This document shows, piece by piece, positions 17,823 to 26,830 of a stretch of 37,037 nt of DNA. The stretch covers positions 1 through 37,037 of the forward strand of contig CANHCC010000004.1 of the NCBI GenBank assembly GCA_947459115.1. Reading direction: 5' to 3'. A program made the translations under genes and the position numbers. Positions within the stretch are counted from its first letter, which is position 1. Each line of letters starts with the position of its first letter. The notes under the pieces are model-generated. The model searched no databases and was not told the DNA's origin. It worked only from the letters and a program-made list of their open reading frames with translations. This DNA is from Bacteroidota bacterium. GTDB taxonomy: Bacteria > Bacteroidota > Bacteroidia > J057 > RFSG01.

Positions 17823-19049
17823 ATGAGTTTTAGAGATTTATGGCGTTCCTGGTGGATATGGATGGTGGTAGTAACCGCGCTGGTACTTGTTTCTCTAAGT
17901 TTGTGGTATTCTAATTATTTGGTGACCCGCTTATCAATTGAAGAAGAAAGACGGGTGGAATTATTGGCAAGAGCGCAGGAATTTATTGGTTCTGTGGAAG
18001 ATGAGAGTTGTGAATTAAATTTTATTCTGGAAAATATCCTGAAAGGAAATGAGTCCATTCCTGTGATATTTGCAGATTCAGAGGGAAATGTTTTGGAGCA
18101 TCGCAATATCTTGGATTCTACCTGGGTTGGAGAGGCGCGTGAACTAAAGTTAAAAGAGGCATTGGCCGAGATGAAGAATTCCGGAATACCTCCGGTACCA
18201 ATCCGACTTGGTTCAGGGCAGGATGTGGAGCAGGTAGTATTGTATGTGTATTATTCAGAATCCTGGTTATTAAAACAGTTGAGATGGTATCCTTACATCC
18301 AGCTGGTGGTAATTGGCGTGTTTATTTTGTTTGTGTTTATTGGGTATGCCTTGGCCAAGCGAAGTGAACAAAATAATATTTGGGTGGGCATGGCCCGGGA
18401 AACCGCCCACCAACTTGGTACACCTATTTCCGGTATGATTGCCTGGGTGGAACTGTTGAGACTTCCTGTGGTCGAGGAAGCCGATCGGCAGGAGTATTTA
18501 AATGAATTAGAGAGAGATATTTCCAGGCTTCGGAACATCGCAGAGCGCTTTTCCCGCATAGGATCTTCCCCGGATTTACATCCGGAATCTCCTGCTTTAT
18601 TGTTGCTACAATCCGTAGAATATGTTCGAAAACGTCTCCCCAAGAAAGCTGAAGTTATTTTCGAATCAACGATTTCAGAAAGTGTAAAGGTCCCCTTAGA
18701 TGTTAACTTGTTTGGATGGGTCATTGAGAATTTGGTAAAAAACGCATTAGATGCTTTGCCTGATGAAAGAGGAAAGATTCAGATTCGTATCCTAATTGGA
18801 AAAAAAGGGGATGTTCTAATTGAGGTGGAGGATAATGGCAAGGGGATTGCACCAAGGCATCTTTCCAGAGTGTTTGATACGGGATTTACCACCAAAAAGC
18901 GTGGATGGGGTTTAGGTTTAAGTCTTTCCAAAAGGATTATTGAGACTTTCTTTAAAGGTCGTATTATGGTTTATCGGTCTGAACCCGGTGTTGGTACTGT
19001 TTTCAGGATTATCCTCCCGGTAAGCAGCTTACCGAGGTTGGGTAAGTAA
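17823..19049 (+). CDS. Membrane sensor histidine kinase (no adjacent response regulator)
   Basis: Two TM segments, H-box ARETAHQLGTPISGM, N-box VIENLVKNALDAL, G boxes VEDNGKGI and GWGLGLSLSKRI. Confidence 0.92.
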   Translation: MSFRDLWRSWWIWMVVVTALVLVSLSLWYSNYLVTRLSIEEERRVELLARAQEFIGSVEDESCELNFILENILKGNESIPVIFADSEGNVLEHRNILDSTWVGEARELKLKEALAEMKNSGIPPVPIRLGSGQDVEQVVLYVYYSESWLLKQLRWYPYIQLVVIGVFILFVFIGYALAKRSEQNNIWVGMARETAHQLGTPISGMIAWVELLRLPVVEEADRQEYLNELERDISRLRNIAERFSRIGSSPDLHPESPALLLLQSVEYVRKRLPKKAEVIFESTISESVKVPLDVNLFGWVIENLVKNALDALPDERGKIQIRILIGKKGDVLIEVEDNGKGIAPRHLSRVFDTGFTTKKRGWGLGLSLSKRIIETFFKGRIMVYRSEPGVGTVFRIILPVSSLPRLGK

Positions 19050-19138
19050 CTTACCGAGGGGGGTAAGCAGCTTACCGAGGTTGGGTAAGTAACTTACCGA
19101 GGGGGTAAGTAACTTACCGAGGGGGTAAGTAACTTACC
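19019..19138. repeat. Six tandem 15-bp palindromes, GGTAAGYARCTTACC, period 20-22 bp
   Basis: Copies at 19019, 19041, 19062, 19084, 19104, 19124. Two arm types, GGTAAGC/GCTTACC and GGTAAGT/ACTTACC. Confidence 0.95.
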
Positions 19139-19170
19139 AAATGGATTTAATCCCTAATTTTACACCCAGT

Positions 19171-19584
19171 ATGGGCAGAGTGTTAGCAATTGATTACGGG
19201 GCGAAAAGGACTGGGCTTGCCTGGACGGATGCCTTGAAATTTATTGCAACTGCGATAGGCTCCTTTCCAACCCACGAATTACTGCCTATGTTGGATGAAA
19301 AAGTAAAAGAAGGACCGATTGAATGTATTGTGTTGGGCTTCCCCAGACGCTTTAATCTGGAAGATACACACAATACACAGGCGGTTCTAAAATTCGCAGA
19401 AATTCTGAAAGCAAGATACCCTGAGGTTAAAATCGATTTATACGATGAAAGATTTACCTCTAAGATTGCAGCCAATACCCTTGCGGAAGCCGGGGTAAGC
19501 AAAAAGAAAAAGAAAGAAAAACAGCTCATTAATTCGATAAGTGCGGTACTTATCCTACAAGACTATCTTCAATACACCTCATGA
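19171..19584 (+). CDS. yqgF: YqgF/RuvX family Holliday junction resolvase-like protein
   Basis: MGRVLAIDYGAKRTGLAWTD, VLGFPRR, LYDERFTS. Internal ATG preferred over ORF start 19141. Confidence 0.9.
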   Translation: MGRVLAIDYGAKRTGLAWTDALKFIATAIGSFPTHELLPMLDEKVKEGPIECIVLGFPRRFNLEDTHNTQAVLKFAEILKARYPEVKIDLYDERFTSKIAANTLAEAGVSKKKKKEKQLINSISAVLILQDYLQYTS

Positions 19585-20150
19585 TATTACCGGTTTATTT
19601 ATATGGCTCTCCTGTGCTGAGAGAAAAAGCCAAAGACATCACTAAGGACCATCCTAATTTAGACAAACTCCTTGCAGACATGTTTGAAACCATGTACAAC
19701 GCGTCCGGTGTAGGTCTTGCCGCCCCTCAAATAGGCAAAGCAATTCGCCTGTTTATTGTGGATGGTAGTCCCATGGATGAATCCGAGGAAGGAGGCGAGG
19801 ATACACGGGATTTTAAAAAGGTATTCATCAATCCCATTATCACAAAAGAAACAGGGGAAGAATGGCCGTTTGAAGAAGGTTGTCTAAGCATTCCGGCTGT
19901 TCGGGAGGAAGTGTGGCGGCCTGAAACGGTCGAAGTGACTTATTTCGATGAAAATTGGACGAAACATACGGAGATATATTCCGGTATTAAAGCCAGAATT
20001 ATTCAGCATGAATATGATCATATTGAAGGAGTCTTATTTACCGACTATGTTACCGGTTTGAGAAAGCAATTGTTAAGAGGTAAGCTCAATAGGATTATAA
20101 AAGGGCAATCTTCTGCTTCTTATCCAACCAGACTCCAGGCTAAAAAATAA
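19581..20150 (+). CDS. def: Peptide deformylase
   Basis: GVGLAAPQIG, EEGCLSIP, QHEYDHIEGVLF; 4-nt overlap with yqgF. Confidence 0.97.
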   Translation: MILPVYLYGSPVLREKAKDITKDHPNLDKLLADMFETMYNASGVGLAAPQIGKAIRLFIVDGSPMDESEEGGEDTRDFKKVFINPIITKETGEEWPFEEGCLSIPAVREEVWRPETVEVTYFDENWTKHTEIYSGIKARIIQHEYDHIEGVLFTDYVTGLRKQLLRGKLNRIIKGQSSASYPTRLQAKK

Positions 20151-20203
20151 TTTGTTCTCTATTCTATCCTTTAGAATAACAAACTGAAGCAATCTGATCC
20201 AAA

Positions 20204-20237
20204 TAAAAAAGCCAATCGTGAGATTGGCTTTTTTTAT
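20204..20237. terminator. Bidirectional intrinsic terminator between convergent genes
   Basis: AAAAAAGCCAATC-gtga-GATTGGCTTTTTTT. Confidence 0.8.
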
Positions 20238-20259
20238 TAAGTCTTATGAAGCGTTCCTT

Positions 20260-23200
20260 TTACTGCTTGATAAATTTCCCACGGTACACTTTTTCTTTAG
20301 TAGAATACCTTATCCAATAATATCCGGAGGTAAGGGTTTGTATGCCTAATTGCATTTTATTTCCATCTACAATCATGTGTTCCACTGCGATGCCTTTGCC
20401 ATTTACATCCGTTATTTCAAGTAACCCATCTTCTCTGACATCCGGAAGGGTAAAGAAAACAAAGTTTTCCGATGGATTAGGATAGAGTTCTAAGGTGTTC
20501 AAATGCTCCATATCCTCATTACCAGTTGTGCCAATGGTCACGGTTTGATAGGAAGTGTCGTTTTTGCAGGTATTGAAAGCAATCAGACGAACATTGTAAG
20601 TTCCGTAGGCAAGGTAAGTGTGAGAAGGATTCACCTGAGTGCTTGTATTCCCGTCTCCAAAGCTCCAATTGTAGGCAAATGCCTCTGAAGATTGATTCGT
20701 AAACTGAACCTGAACCCCATTGATGGATTTGCTGAAATTCGCTGTAGCAGGAAGGGTTGTCAGAATAGTAATGGTATCCGTCGAGGTACATCCCCCATTG
20801 GTAATATTCCAGGTGAGAACTACGCTGTCTCCCAAAACAATACCTGTGACCTGAGCGTGAGGTTGGTGGGGATTAACCAGGCTAACAGGGCCATACAAAA
20901 TATCCCAGTTTCCGGTTCCAACAAGTGGCGTATTCCCTGTCATTATCTCTATGGTATTACAGGTGGTATAATCTAGTCCAGCATCCGCAGGTGTTGGGGG
21001 GAGAGTTCTGATAACCGTTACTTCATCAAACGAGGAGTAGCAGGTTCCATTATTTATATACCATCTGAATACATTCACGCCATTTCCAATGCCTTGAACA
21101 GGGGAGTTATAGTCGGTAGGATTGGTAATATTGCCCGTACCTGAAATGAGAAGCCAGCTTCCCTGACCGATTGTTGGGATATTCCCGTCGAGTGTTGTGG
21201 AAGAGGTACAAATCTGGAAATCTACCCCTGCATCGGCAATCGTGGCGGGGGCAAGGTATTCAATAGTTACTGTGTCACTGGTCACACACACACCATAGAA
21301 AACAGTCCAGACCAATTCGTTTTGGCCTTCATCTAATCCGGTAACCATTGTATTGGCATTAGTTACACTGTCGAAGGTTGCATTTCCTGAACTAACAGAC
21401 CAGATACTGGTACCGGCAGGGGGAATAACCGCATTGAGCATGGCTGTATCCGTACATACAGACTGATCAGGGCCTGCATAAAATGGAGAAGCATATTGGC
21501 CAACCGATACAATTACCAAGTCAGAAACCTGGCCACATGCATTAGAAACCGTCCATCTGAGGGTGTTGTTGCCTACAGCCAGGCCATTAATGGTGGTGTT
21601 TGGGTCCGTAGGATTGACAAATGTTCCTGTTCCTGAAATCAGTGCCCATGTTCCTGTGCCGGAACCGGGGCTACTGCCAGATAACAAAGCGGATTGTAAG
21701 CAAATGTTTTGGTCAGAGCCTGCATTTACTCCGGTAGGGAGGGTTTGAATGGAGACATTAATTGTATCTCGGTCAATGCACCCACCATTGGTAACAGTCC
21801 AGATGTATTGATTAAGCCCATTTCCTATGCCTGATACAGCGCTGGTTGGTGAGGCAGAATTGGCAAAGTTTCCACTACCGGTTAAGACGCTCCATTGCCC
21901 TGTGCCATTCAGAGGAGTCGCAGCTCCAAGGTTTGCTGAGGTTGAACAGGTAAATACATCAGAACCAGCAATGGCACTAACAGAAGAAGAGTCTATTATG
22001 ATGGTTACATCGCTGGTGGAAGTACAATTTAAGTTGGTTGTGGTCCATCTGAAGACATTGGCTCCCACAGTCATGTTCAGAATGTCAGTGGTAGGACTTG
22101 TGGGGTTAACAATATTTCCATTTCCTGAAACCAAAGACCAAAGACCGGTACCTACGCTGGGGGTATTGGCAAACATCTGTGTGCTATCGTTGAAGCAAAT
22201 GGTTTGGTTAGATCCGGCAATGGATGGGGTAGGACCATCATTTTGAATGGTTACATCTGAAGTGGTTGAACCACAAGAATTCGAAACTGTCCAGCGGAAT
22301 GTATTAATTCCCGGACCTATGTTCGAAACGGCTGTGGTTGGATCATTGTTGTTTACAAAAGATCCTCCCCCGGTAACGGCAGTCCAGGTTCCGGTTCCAA
22401 TGGCAGGTGCATTTCCTGCAAGGATAGTGTTCGGACTACAGATGGTTTGATTGGCTCCTGCTACAGAGGCACTTGGAGGACCATAGGTGATTGTTACATC
22501 TGAAGTACTTGTGCAAGTACCATTCGTAGTGGTCCATCTGTAAACATTGATGCCAATTCCAATTCCTGTCGCTGCACTAGTTGCTATGGTTGGATTGGTG
22601 AAGGTACCTGTGCCAGAAACTACCGACCATGCGCCGGTTCCAATAACAGGTGCTGTTGCACTCATATTGGGTATGGAGGGCACACAGGTTGTTGCATTTA
22701 CACCTGCAATGGCCGGGGAGGGACTGTCATTAATGATTGTGACATTTGAGGTGGCTGAGCCACATGCCGTGGTGGTGACCGTCCAACGGTAAACATTGGT
22801 TCCCTGCGGAATGTTGGTGACGCCCGTGTTGAATGTACTGGTGCTGCCAAATGTCCCGGATCCGGTTACAACCGACCATGCACCCGTTCCTACGGTTGGA
22901 TTTGTGGCGGCCATTGTAGCTGAGCTTCCACAAATGGTTTGATTTGCACCCGCTACCGAAGTTGGGGCATCCGCTAGAGTAACGGTATATTCCTCCCATT
23001 CTCCGCCGTCAGTTGTATTGGTACTGCTGGGGTAATAGGTGGCTGCACATGACAAGACATTTGGCGTAATGCCGGCAACGGACAATACGCGCATCCTTAC
23101 CTGGCCGGTGACCGCTCCCAAGGGTACGGTAAAGTTTCCGGTACCGGGTAGGAGAGAAGGAGCAGTTGGGACTAGCACATTTTCGCCGGCATCATTAAAG

Positions 23201-24138
23201 TTGCCGTTGTTGTTATAGTCTATCCAGGCTGCTTTGCCCTGAGCTAATCCTAAAGAACTAATGCTGATGTTGTAAACACTGCCTTTGCATAGCGTGGTGG
23301 TTGCATTCGGGAAATATTGATAGGCTGTATTGTTATTGTAGGTAGAGTTATTGTTAAGGGTATTTAAGGTTACATTGTTGATGTAGTCCAGGGTAAAGTC
23401 GCAGGTTTCGTTGAAAGGGACTGCACATTCAACCGTGGTTTGAATAGTGTTAGAGTATGCTACGCAGCCTCCATTCACCAGGCGAGCTCTGGCAAACATG
23501 GTAGAGTTGTTTTGAGAAGTAACAAAGAAATTGACACTGGTTGCGCTTGAACCACTGGAGAGCCAAGGGAGCGTATTGAAATAGTATTCCCAATCAATTG
23601 TGCCTGTATGACCCGTAAGTCTGAACACAACGGAGTCGTTCGACACAATGCTCGATCTGGAGGTGGTAGCTGTTCCTCCAACTGCCGGTATAGAACATGG
23701 CACTTGTCTTACCGCGATGTGCGAGCCATTTGTCGAATTGCCTGCACAATTCAATTGGCTGACTAATACTCTGAAAACACCGGTGGATGAGGCTGCCCAG
23801 CTAAATTTTGAAGCTGTTCCGCATCCAGGTGCATCATTGTTGAAAGTCCCAATATAGACACCCGCATTGCTGTTCATCGAGATTTCAGTGTCATAGGTAT
23901 TGGCCCCTCCATCTGTGGAGCAAAACGAAAACTCATAAACATTACCGGCTACTGCATTGAATTGCAGGTATTCTCCCCCCCAAATGTCAAAATAGGTTGT
24001 CCAGGTGGTTGAGATGTTAATCGGCGTAGTATTATAGGCAGATCCACCCTGGCATTGTGCATTTGCATTTTGCCATGGAGTTATCCAAATAAATACCAGG
24101 AGCAAAACGGGTAATAAAGTATTAGTAAAGCTTCTCAT
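20260..24138 (-). CDS. Large secreted multi-repeat protein with GEVED-like and PKD domains and a T9SS sorting domain
   Basis: Signal peptide; AAWIDYNNNGNFNDAGENV region; about nine ~80-aa repeats (AGxxQxIC...GTGxWSVxSGxGxF...NxxRWTxxNxxC); PKD YNWSFGDGNTSTQVNPSHTY; C-terminal LELYPNPSENFVFF...GYYWIRYSTKEKVYRGKFIKQ. Confidence 0.92.
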   Translation of the reverse strand: MRSFTNTLLPVLLLVFIWITPWQNANAQCQGGSAYNTTPINISTTWTTYFDIWGGEYLQFNAVAGNVYEFSFCSTDGGANTYDTEISMNSNAGVYIGTFNNDAPGCGTASKFSWAASSTGVFRVLVSQLNCAGNSTNGSHIAVRQVPCSIPAVGGTATTSRSSIVSNDSVVFRLTGHTGTIDWEYYFNTLPWLSSGSSATSVNFFVTSQNNSTMFARARLVNGGCVAYSNTIQTTVECAVPFNETCDFTLDYINNVTLNTLNNNSTYNNNTAYQYFPNATTTLCKGSVYNISISSLGLAQGKAAWIDYNNNGNFNDAGENVLVPTAPSLLPGTGNFTVPLGAVTGQVRMRVLSVAGITPNVLSCAATYYPSSTNTTDGGEWEEYTVTLADAPTSVAGANQTICGSSATMAATNPTVGTGAWSVVTGSGTFGSTSTFNTGVTNIPQGTNVYRWTVTTTACGSATSNVTIINDSPSPAIAGVNATTCVPSIPNMSATAPVIGTGAWSVVSGTGTFTNPTIATSAATGIGIGINVYRWTTTNGTCTSTSDVTITYGPPSASVAGANQTICSPNTILAGNAPAIGTGTWTAVTGGGSFVNNNDPTTAVSNIGPGINTFRWTVSNSCGSTTSDVTIQNDGPTPSIAGSNQTICFNDSTQMFANTPSVGTGLWSLVSGNGNIVNPTSPTTDILNMTVGANVFRWTTTNLNCTSTSDVTIIIDSSSVSAIAGSDVFTCSTSANLGAATPLNGTGQWSVLTGSGNFANSASPTSAVSGIGNGLNQYIWTVTNGGCIDRDTINVSIQTLPTGVNAGSDQNICLQSALLSGSSPGSGTGTWALISGTGTFVNPTDPNTTINGLAVGNNTLRWTVSNACGQVSDLVIVSVGQYASPFYAGPDQSVCTDTAMLNAVIPPAGTSIWSVSSGNATFDSVTNANTMVTGLDEGQNELVWTVFYGVCVTSDTVTIEYLAPATIADAGVDFQICTSSTTLDGNIPTIGQGSWLLISGTGNITNPTDYNSPVQGIGNGVNVFRWYINNGTCYSSFDEVTVIRTLPPTPADAGLDYTTCNTIEIMTGNTPLVGTGNWDILYGPVSLVNPHQPHAQVTGIVLGDSVVLTWNITNGGCTSTDTITILTTLPATANFSKSINGVQVQFTNQSSEAFAYNWSFGDGNTSTQVNPSHTYLAYGTYNVRLIAFNTCKNDTSYQTVTIGTTGNEDMEHLNTLELYPNPSENFVFFTLPDVREDGLLEITDVNGKGIAVEHMIVDGNKMQLGIQTLTSGYYWIRYSTKEKVYRGKFIKQ

Positions 24139-24285
24139 GTGAAAACTAAATGATTTTAAATTTATGCAAGCAAGCCCTCATTTCGAGGATTTCACTTCAA
24201 CAGGTAAAAATAATCAATTCTTCGCGTTTTAGCAATAAAACATCTTTTTCAACGGTTTTATATGAGGTCTGAATGGGGTTTGTTA

Positions 24286-24293
24286 TACCTTTG
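24286..24293 (+). promoter_or_regulatory. TAnnTTTG (-7) element, predicted near-leaderless promoter of rsmG
   Basis: TACCTTTG. First T is 13 nt from the A of ATG (24299). Confidence 0.55.
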
Positions 24294-24298
24294 TCCAT

Positions 24299-24967
24299 AT
24301 GTCTAAGTCGGATTTTCCATTGATAAGGGGGTATTTTCCTGAATTTTCAGAAATTATTCTTGAAAAATTCTCAATAGCTAAAGCCCTTTGGATAGATTGG
24401 AATTCCAAGGTCAATCTCGTCTCCAGAAAAGACCTGGAGTTTTTAGAAGAGAAGCATATTTTACATTCTCTGTCCATCGCCAAAGCTTATTCTTTTCCTC
24501 CCGGTACACGATTTTTGGATGTTGGGACGGGTGGAGGCTTCCCGGGGATTCCAATGGCCATAGCCTTTCCGGAATGTCAGGTTATGATGATTGACTCCAT
24601 TGGAAAAAAAATCCAGGTGGTCAAAGAAATTATTCAGGCAACGGGTCTTCAGAATGCTTCTGCTTTTGTTACTCGGTCCGAAGATTTTTCCACACCGACA
24701 GATTTTGTGATTTCCAGGGCGGTAACCCGTATGAAGCCATTCATTCAACAAAGTGGGCATTTAGTAGATAAAACTAAAAACCCCCTTTTTGATGGCTCTA
24801 CTTATCCCAAAAAGGGATATATTTATCTTAAAGGCGGTGATCCGGAGGGGGATCTGGGGGCAGAATTGAAGGAAACCGGTAAGCGATATTCCATGCTTCC
24901 CTTGAAAGATTTGTTCACAGAATCCTTTTTTGAAACTAAATTCCTTGTACATATCCCTTATCCCTGA
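24299..24967 (+). CDS. rsmG: 16S rRNA (guanine(527)-N(7))-methyltransferase RsmG
   Basis: WNSKVNLVSRKDLEFLEEKHILHSL; FLDVGTGGGFPGIPMAIAFP; VISRAVTRM. Confidence 0.95.
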   Translation: MSKSDFPLIRGYFPEFSEIILEKFSIAKALWIDWNSKVNLVSRKDLEFLEEKHILHSLSIAKAYSFPPGTRFLDVGTGGGFPGIPMAIAFPECQVMMIDSIGKKIQVVKEIIQATGLQNASAFVTRSEDFSTPTDFVISRAVTRMKPFIQQSGHLVDKTKNPLFDGSTYPKKGYIYLKGGDPEGDLGAELKETGKRYSMLPLKDLFTESFFETKFLVHIPYP

Positions 24968-24975
24968 TAAATTTG
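24968..24975 (+). promoter_or_regulatory. TAnnTTTG (-7) element for nuoAB with upstream TTG
   Basis: TAAATTTG with TTG at 24945-24947 (20-nt spacing). Predicted TSS ~24980. Confidence 0.65.
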
Positions 24976-25001
24976 TACTCTATTAATAATTAAGATTCAT
25001 C

Positions 25002-25364
25002 ATGGTTGAATACATTCCTTTAATTATTCTCATCGGGCTCGCCCTTTTTCTAGGCTTATTGCTGACGAATTTATCTGCATTGGCTGGTCCACTCAGGCCC
25101 AACAGAATCAAGTATTCTCCCTATGAGAGTGGGATGGATCCTGTTGGAACTGCGAGAGATCGTTTTTCCGTGAAGTTTTACCTGGTAGCTATGTTCTTTA
25201 TCCTTTTTGATATCGAATTGGTGTTTATGTACCCATGGGCAACTCAATACAAGCAATTAAATGAAATGGGTCCTTTTGGGTTCATTGAGATGTTAGTCTT
25301 TGTCGTGATTCTTTTTGTTGGATTTATCTATCTGCTTAAAAAAGGCGGATTAAAGTGGGATTGA
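25002..25364 (+). CDS. nuoA: NADH-quinone oxidoreductase subunit A
   Basis: YSPYESGMDPVGTARDRFSVKFYLVAMFFILFDIELVFMYPWA. Confidence 0.95.
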   Translation: MVEYIPLIILIGLALFLGLLLTNLSALAGPLRPNRIKYSPYESGMDPVGTARDRFSVKFYLVAMFFILFDIELVFMYPWATQYKQLNEMGPFGFIEMLVFVVILFVGFIYLLKKGGLKWD

Positions 25365-25387
25365 TTTTAGTTTAATGTAGTCAGATT

Positions 25388-25870
25388 ATGGGAATTGAAA
25401 AGGCACTTGCACAAAATGGTTTTTTGACCACAACGGTTGATGCAGTAACAAATTGGGCCAGAGCGAATGCTTTATGGCCAATGCCAATGGGCCTTGCCTG
25501 TTGTGCTATTGAAATGATGGCATTTGCCGGTCCTAAATTCGATGCTTCTCGTTTTGGAAGTGAGGTATTTCGTTTTTCTCCCAGACAAGCGGATCTTATG
25601 ATTGTCGCCGGATGGTGCTCTTATAAAATGGCTCACTCTGTTAAGCGTGTCTGGGATCAGATGCCCGATCCTAAATGGTGTATCGCTATGGGCGCCTGCG
25701 CATCTTCCGGTGGGATGCACCGCGTTTATGGTGTGGTTCAGGGAATTGATACTTTTCTTCCGGTCGATGTGTATATCCCCGGATGTCCCCCAAGACCAGA
25801 AACCGTTCTGCATGCGCTTCAAACCATACAGCAACAAATTATTAAAGAACATTCTATCCTTCAGGATTAA
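25388..25870 (+). CDS. nuoB: NADH-quinone oxidoreductase subunit B
   Basis: [63 protein letters not shown]. Confidence 0.95.
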   Translation: MGIEKALAQNGFLTTTVDAVTNWARANALWPMPMGLACCAIEMMAFAGPKFDASRFGSEVFRFSPRQADLMIVAGWCSYKMAHSVKRVWDQMPDPKWCIAMGACASSGGMHRVYGVVQGIDTFLPVDVYIPGCPPRPETVLHALQTIQQQIIKEHSILQD

Positions 25871-25876
25871 AATTCT

Positions 25877-25901
25877 AAAAGGCCGGTTCATCCGGCCTTT
25901 T
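25877..25901 (+). terminator. Intrinsic terminator after nuoB
   Basis: AAAAGGCCGG-ttcat-CCGGCCTTTT followed by a T-rich stretch. Confidence 0.8.
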
Positions 25902-25939
25902 CTTTGTTCAGGCAATCCCCAATTTTTGCGATTCTGATT

Positions 25940-26830
25940 ATGGCTTTTCAAATATTTTCGGATTTGGATTCCTCTATCCCCCTGACGCGTCCGGATTGTC
26001 TGTTTGATGACTATACTTTTTTTAAAAGGCATGCAGGCCATTTCCCTCATTCCATTTATGTTTTTAATACTGAAATTGAAGAAGGAGCCGGGTTGTTAAA
26101 CATCAATAATGCCTTTTATCATCCCGGCAGGGGGAGTTTTGGATTATTGCCCTTGAATGGAAATTCCTTTAATTCTCCATTGTTATTGCTTCAACAGCCC
26201 GTATATACCACTTCGCCCCCCGAACTTTGGCTGAATCACTTTCAGTCGGATTATATCGAACGATTAACTGCTAATGGGTTTCTTCTGTTTATGGAGGAAC
26301 CATCCTTTTTGATTGAAGTTAAAGAAGAAGTACTAAGCCTCAGAATGGATAGAGGAAATGTGAAAAGACTTAACAAAGGCATACGATTGGGGGTTGAAAC
26401 TTCCTTGGATGTTACCTGGGAACCCCTATATCAATTGCTTTCGGAGAATCGTGCACAAAAAGGTGTCAAATTGGCTATGTCGGAAGCAGAAGTAAACTTT
26501 ATGATGCAGCAGTTTCCCACTGATTGCTTCTGGTTTTCCACCCGAAAAGATGGGGAGGTTATTGCCTCTGCATTTGTGCTTCAATCCTTACCCGGATGCT
26601 GGCAGGTAGTTTATTGGGGACATCGCCCGGGTACTGAAGACTTAAGTCCTGTTACCTCTTTGGCAAATTCCATTTATGAAGCGGCCCGTCATCGGGATAT
26701 TCTGTTCCTGGATTTGGGTACGGCTAGTCTGGAGGGGAAACCCAATCAAGGTCTGATTCGATATAAACAAAATCTGGGGGCTGTTCCTTCCCGAAAAGCT
26801 ACCTTTGTCAGACATGCTTCTCAAACATGA
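25940..26830 (+). CDS. FemAB/GNAT-like acyltransferase-type protein
   Basis: C-terminal fold-like pattern FWFSTRKDGEVIASAFVLQS...SLANSIYEAARHRDILFLDLGTASLEGKPNQGLIRYKQNLGA typical of FemAB/BioF2-like acetyltransferases. Start at MAFQIF. Confidence 0.6.
   Translation: MAFQIFSDLDSSIPLTRPDCLFDDYTFFKRHAGHFPHSIYVFNTEIEEGAGLLNINNAFYHPGRGSFGLLPLNGNSFNSPLLLLQQPVYTTSPPELWLNHFQSDYIERLTANGFLLFMEEPSFLIEVKEEVLSLRMDRGNVKRLNKGIRLGVETSLDVTWEPLYQLLSENRAQKGVKLAMSEAEVNFMMQQFPTDCFWFSTRKDGEVIASAFVLQSLPGCWQVVYWGHRPGTEDLSPVTSLANSIYEAARHRDILFLDLGTASLEGKPNQGLIRYKQNLGAVPSRKATFVRHASQT

Noticed and set aside
18293-18724. 143-aa minus-strand ORF
   Set aside because: Shadow ORF antisense to the histidine kinase.
19019-19138. 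CRISPR array at the GGTAAGTAACTTACC repeats
   Set aside because: Spacers are only 5-7 bp and nearly identical; no cas genes nearby.
21827-22792. Series of plus-strand ORFs with repeated FPxPxT/VPVPxxG motifs
   Set aside because: They are the antisense translation of the repeated modules in the 20260-24138 T9SS gene; periodicity comes from that gene.
25472-26050. 192-aa minus-strand ORF
   Set aside because: Antisense to nuoB and the start of the next gene; composition not protein-like, while the plus-strand genes have clear family motifs.
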